From: Ereboglobus sp. PH5-10
Lineage (GTDB): Bacteria > Verrucomicrobiota > Verrucomicrobiia > Opitutales > Opitutaceae
DNA: 64,000 nt
Direction: 5' to 3'
Assembly (NCBI RefSeq): GCF_029504735.1
Contig: NZ_JAQFIP010000002.1
Location: forward strand, 62,001 to 126,000
A program made the translations under genes and the position numbers. This document shows positions 62,290 to 64,000 of this stretch, in pieces (position 1 is the first letter of the stretch; each line of letters opens with the position of its first letter). Under the pieces are notes generated by a model that was not told the DNA's origin, made no database searches, and worked only from the letters and a program-made list of their open reading frames with translations.

Positions 62290-62969
62290 GTGCGTGCGGG
62301 TTTGGCGAGTTTGTCGATGTTTTCGCTTAAAATGGCGGAGATCGTAGCGCGGGTTTGTCGGTCCAGCGTGTTCTTTCCGAGCCGGCGGCAGATCGCGGCG
62401 TTGGCGAACACGAATGAGAGGATTTGCCCGAAAAGCATGTGCGCGCGGATAATGCACTCCTGCGTTTCGGGGTTTCGTCCCGTTGCGATGCCAAAAAGCC
62501 GGGTGACCGTTTTGTGCAATGTCTCCATGCCGCTGCCAAACACGATGTCGAAACCGGCGGTGGGTTGCGTTTGCTCCCGGACAATCAACCTGGCGGCCAG
62601 CAGTATTTCACCCGAACTCAATGCGTTGTTTGCAAAGCCGCCCAGCAGCGTCTTGAGCATGTCGCGGGCGTCCGCGCGCGACGGATTCTGGATGCGCTCG
62701 TCCCCGTATGCGGCGGTGAACCTGTCCAGGGCGGCCTGCACGCGGTTCACCACGATGGAGCGAAGGAGCTCCTTGTAGAGCCGCTCCTTGCCGCCGAAAT
62801 GATAGGAGACAAGGGCGACATTGGTGTTTGCGTCGCGGGCGATGTCGCGGATGGAGGCGCCGTCGTAGCCGCATTCGCCGAATATCCGGAGCGCCGAGGC
62901 GAGAAGTTTTTCGCGCGCGGTCTCTGGGGCGGCCGACGGAGCCGGTTTTGCGGAGGATGTCCGGGTCAT
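62286..62969 (-). CDS. cecR: TetR-family regulator (CecR-like)
   Basis: A 227-residue repressor. The HTH is ASALRIFGECGYDGASIRDI ... ANTNVALVSYHFGGKERLYK. The C-terminal domain (ETLHKTVTRLFGIATGRNPE; CIIRAHMLFGQILSFVFANA) resembles E. coli CecR (YbiH), which controls ybhGFSR. The gene order tetR-ybhG-ybhF-ybhS-ybhR is the same as in E. coli, which supports the assignment. A perfect palindrome lies 10 bp upstream of the start codon, so it probably represses its own operon. The inducer is unknown; CecR in E. coli affects sensitivity to cefoperazone and chloramphenicol. Confidence 0.88.
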   Translation of the reverse strand: MTRTSSAKPAPSAAPETAREKLLASALRIFGECGYDGASIRDIARDANTNVALVSYHFGGKERLYKELLRSIVVNRVQAALDRFTAAYGDERIQNPSRADARDMLKTLLGGFANNALSSGEILLAARLIVREQTQPTAGFDIVFGSGMETLHKTVTRLFGIATGRNPETQECIIRAHMLFGQILSFVFANAAICRRLGKNTLDRQTRATISAILSENIDKLAKPART

Positions 62970-62978
62970 GGCCGAATG

Positions 62979-63000
62979 GATTTAAACGATTGTTTAAATC
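62979..63000. promoter_or_regulatory. Likely TetR/CecR operator: GATTTAAAC-GATT-GTTTAAATC
   Basis: A perfect 9-bp inverted repeat with a 4-bp centre, ending 10 bp before the tetR start codon. A related half, CATTTGTTTAAT, follows at 63008-63019. AT-rich and symmetric, it lies where the operon promoter should be in the divergent tetR-tonB spacer. Operator function is inferred from position and symmetry. Confidence 0.65.
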
Positions 63001-63175
63001 AGTCAATCATTTGTTTAATGCCGGTGATTTAGCGCACACATGGATGGGTGTGGAGCCTCATCCGGGGGCGAAACAAAAAATGAAATAAAATTTTAATAAA
63101 ACGCCGGCTGGCGCGTTGTCATGGTGAACGCAGAGACCAACCAACAACCACTCCAGGAACGAAAGGCATAACATC

Positions 63176-63838
63176 ATGATCACCCGATTCATCATACCGG
63201 CCACAATCACCGGAACCGCATGCGCGGCCTTGTTCTTCGTAAATCCCGCCGAGCAGCAGCAGCCGCCCAAGAAGAAAGCCGAACCCATTCTTATCACCTT
63301 TCCCCCGCTGCCGCCAGTGCCTCCCCCCAAGACCCAGGAGGACGATGCAAAACCAACAATCGACGTCAGGGATATCAAACCGACGCCGATGCTCTCGCCC
63401 GTGATTTCCACGAATATCGACCCCGCTTTTGTCACGCCGTTCAACCCGATCATTCCCACTCCGGACTTCACGGGCGGCATCACCATGACGCCGCCGACTG
63501 GCAATTACGAAGATGCCGCAAATGCCGGACGGAAACTGGCCGACACATTCCGGCTGGTGGATCTCGACAACAGGCCGCAGACACTATTCCAAGCCTCGCC
63601 GGAGTATCCCTACACGCAAAAGAACACGGGCAATCCGGGCGAGGTGATCGTGAACTTCACCGTAGATGAGCGCGGTCATGTGCAGGATGTGCTGGTTGTG
63701 AAATCTTCGCATCCGGACTTTGACGCGCCGACGGTGCGCGCGGTCAGCAAGTGGCGTTTCGAGCCGGGCCGCAAAAATGGCAAGCGCGTCAAGTTCCGCA
63801 TGAGCGTGCCGATCGCATTCAACCTTAACGACGTTTGA
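63176..63838 (+). CDS. TonB-family energy transducer protein
   Basis: A 220-residue protein. One N-terminal helix (MITRFIIPATITGTACAALF) anchors it in the inner membrane. A Pro-rich periplasmic spacer follows (PLPPVPPPK; FNPIIPTPDF). The C-terminal TonB domain is SPEYPYTQKNTGNPGEVIVN, FTVDERGHVQDVLVVKSSHP and TVRAVSKWRFEPGRKNGKRV. It transmits proton-motive force from ExbB/ExbD to outer-membrane receptors; these partners are not in the window. It is short for a TonB. The start at ATG 63176 gives the membrane helix. Confidence 0.9.
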   Translation: MITRFIIPATITGTACAALFFVNPAEQQQPPKKKAEPILITFPPLPPVPPPKTQEDDAKPTIDVRDIKPTPMLSPVISTNIDPAFVTPFNPIIPTPDFTGGITMTPPTGNYEDAANAGRKLADTFRLVDLDNRPQTLFQASPEYPYTQKNTGNPGEVIVNFTVDERGHVQDVLVVKSSHPDFDAPTVRAVSKWRFEPGRKNGKRVKFRMSVPIAFNLNDV

Positions 63839-63890
63839 GCAAGCACGGTTTTGGTTCCGTGATGGAGTGAGACAAAGGGGACGGAACAAA

Positions 63891-63919
63891 GGCGCGGGTG
63901 TCGCAATGATGCCCGCGCC
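63891..63919 (+). terminator. Possible terminator hairpin after the tonB-family gene
   Basis: An 8-bp perfect stem GGCGCGGG / CCCGCGCC (63891-63898 and 63912-63919) with a 13-nt loop, 52 bp after the stop codon. Only a weak T-rich stretch (ttggttttt, 63930-63938) follows. The remaining bases to the window end show no gene. Confidence 0.45.
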
Positions 63920-64000
63920 TCTTGCGTATTTGGTTTTTGAATACCAGGCGGCCTTGCCGGAATCCGGGCTGAAAACTTACCGGGGGGCTTGAGAGGCGGC

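Overview
This 64 kb window is a GC-rich chromosomal segment from a diderm bacterium. The best guess is Verrucomicrobiota, probably an Opitutaceae-like lineage. This is inferred from gene content, not from a marker-gene tree: a long two-part IspG with a large central insertion, lpxD (lipid A), tonB, DUF1080 and DUF1015 proteins, split pntAA/pntAB/pntB, and REP-like repeats of the 'GGAGTGCGGTGGCA' type with an associated Y1 (RAYT) transposase. No rRNA or tRNA genes, CRISPR arrays or prophages were seen.

Layout. 0.1-6.6 kb: a lipoprotein with a beta-solenoid-like repeat fused to an RDD membrane domain, a small membrane protein, ispG, then dnaA behind a 475-bp non-coding region with two exact DnaA boxes (candidate oriC or dnaA control region). 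6.6-15.3 kb: housekeeping genes (DEAD-box helicase, M42 peptidase, glyA, aldo/keto reductase, YceH, ispF, ispD, pyrF). 15.5-22.8 kb: M16 protease, RluA-type pseudouridine synthase, a LolA-like protein, secG, the C-terminal remnant of a DUF3857-type gene, and rho with a clear terminator. 22.8-30.3 kb: two unknown small membrane proteins, glgP, a GNAT enzyme, a DUF1080 protein and an M14 peptidase. 30.3-32.1 kb: a less GC-rich island with two tandem secreted TNT-domain (NAD+ glycohydrolase-type) toxins, each followed directly by a different tiny gene (candidate immunity partners); the upstream TNT gene is frameshifted. 32.1-37.1 kb: the pnt transhydrogenase genes, interrupted by a palindromic repeat, and an OPA-type MFS transporter. 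37.1-56.1 kb: mostly single housekeeping genes (nth, an SDR, a TrmH-family methyltransferase, yhhQ, DUF1015, glmS, glgC, prs, lpxD, rlmI-like, tsaB, alr, MFS, a zinc alcohol dehydrogenase, an Lrp regulator with an aminotransferase, a homocysteine S-methyltransferase). 56.1-63.0 kb: a tetR-ybhG-ybhF-ybhS-ybhR exporter operon carrying a RAYT gene and its inverted repeats between ybhF and ybhS. 63.2 kb: a TonB-family protein.

How the parts fit. Three MEP-pathway genes (ispG, ispD, ispF), two glycogen genes (glgC, glgP) and cell-envelope genes (glmS, lpxD, alr, secG, tonB) are dispersed rather than clustered. A striking property is the number of palindromic intergenic repeats, in at least five sequence families. 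Several sit exactly at gene ends: one pair supplies the stop codons of two convergent genes, one abuts the ybhF stop, one separates pntAA from pntAB. A related short-word repeat lies inside the ybhF reading frame, where it encodes an extra interdomain linker. The most promising undescribed system is the tandem TNT toxin/small-gene cassette at 30.7-32.1 kb; next is the RAYT-repeat unit and its effect on operon structure.
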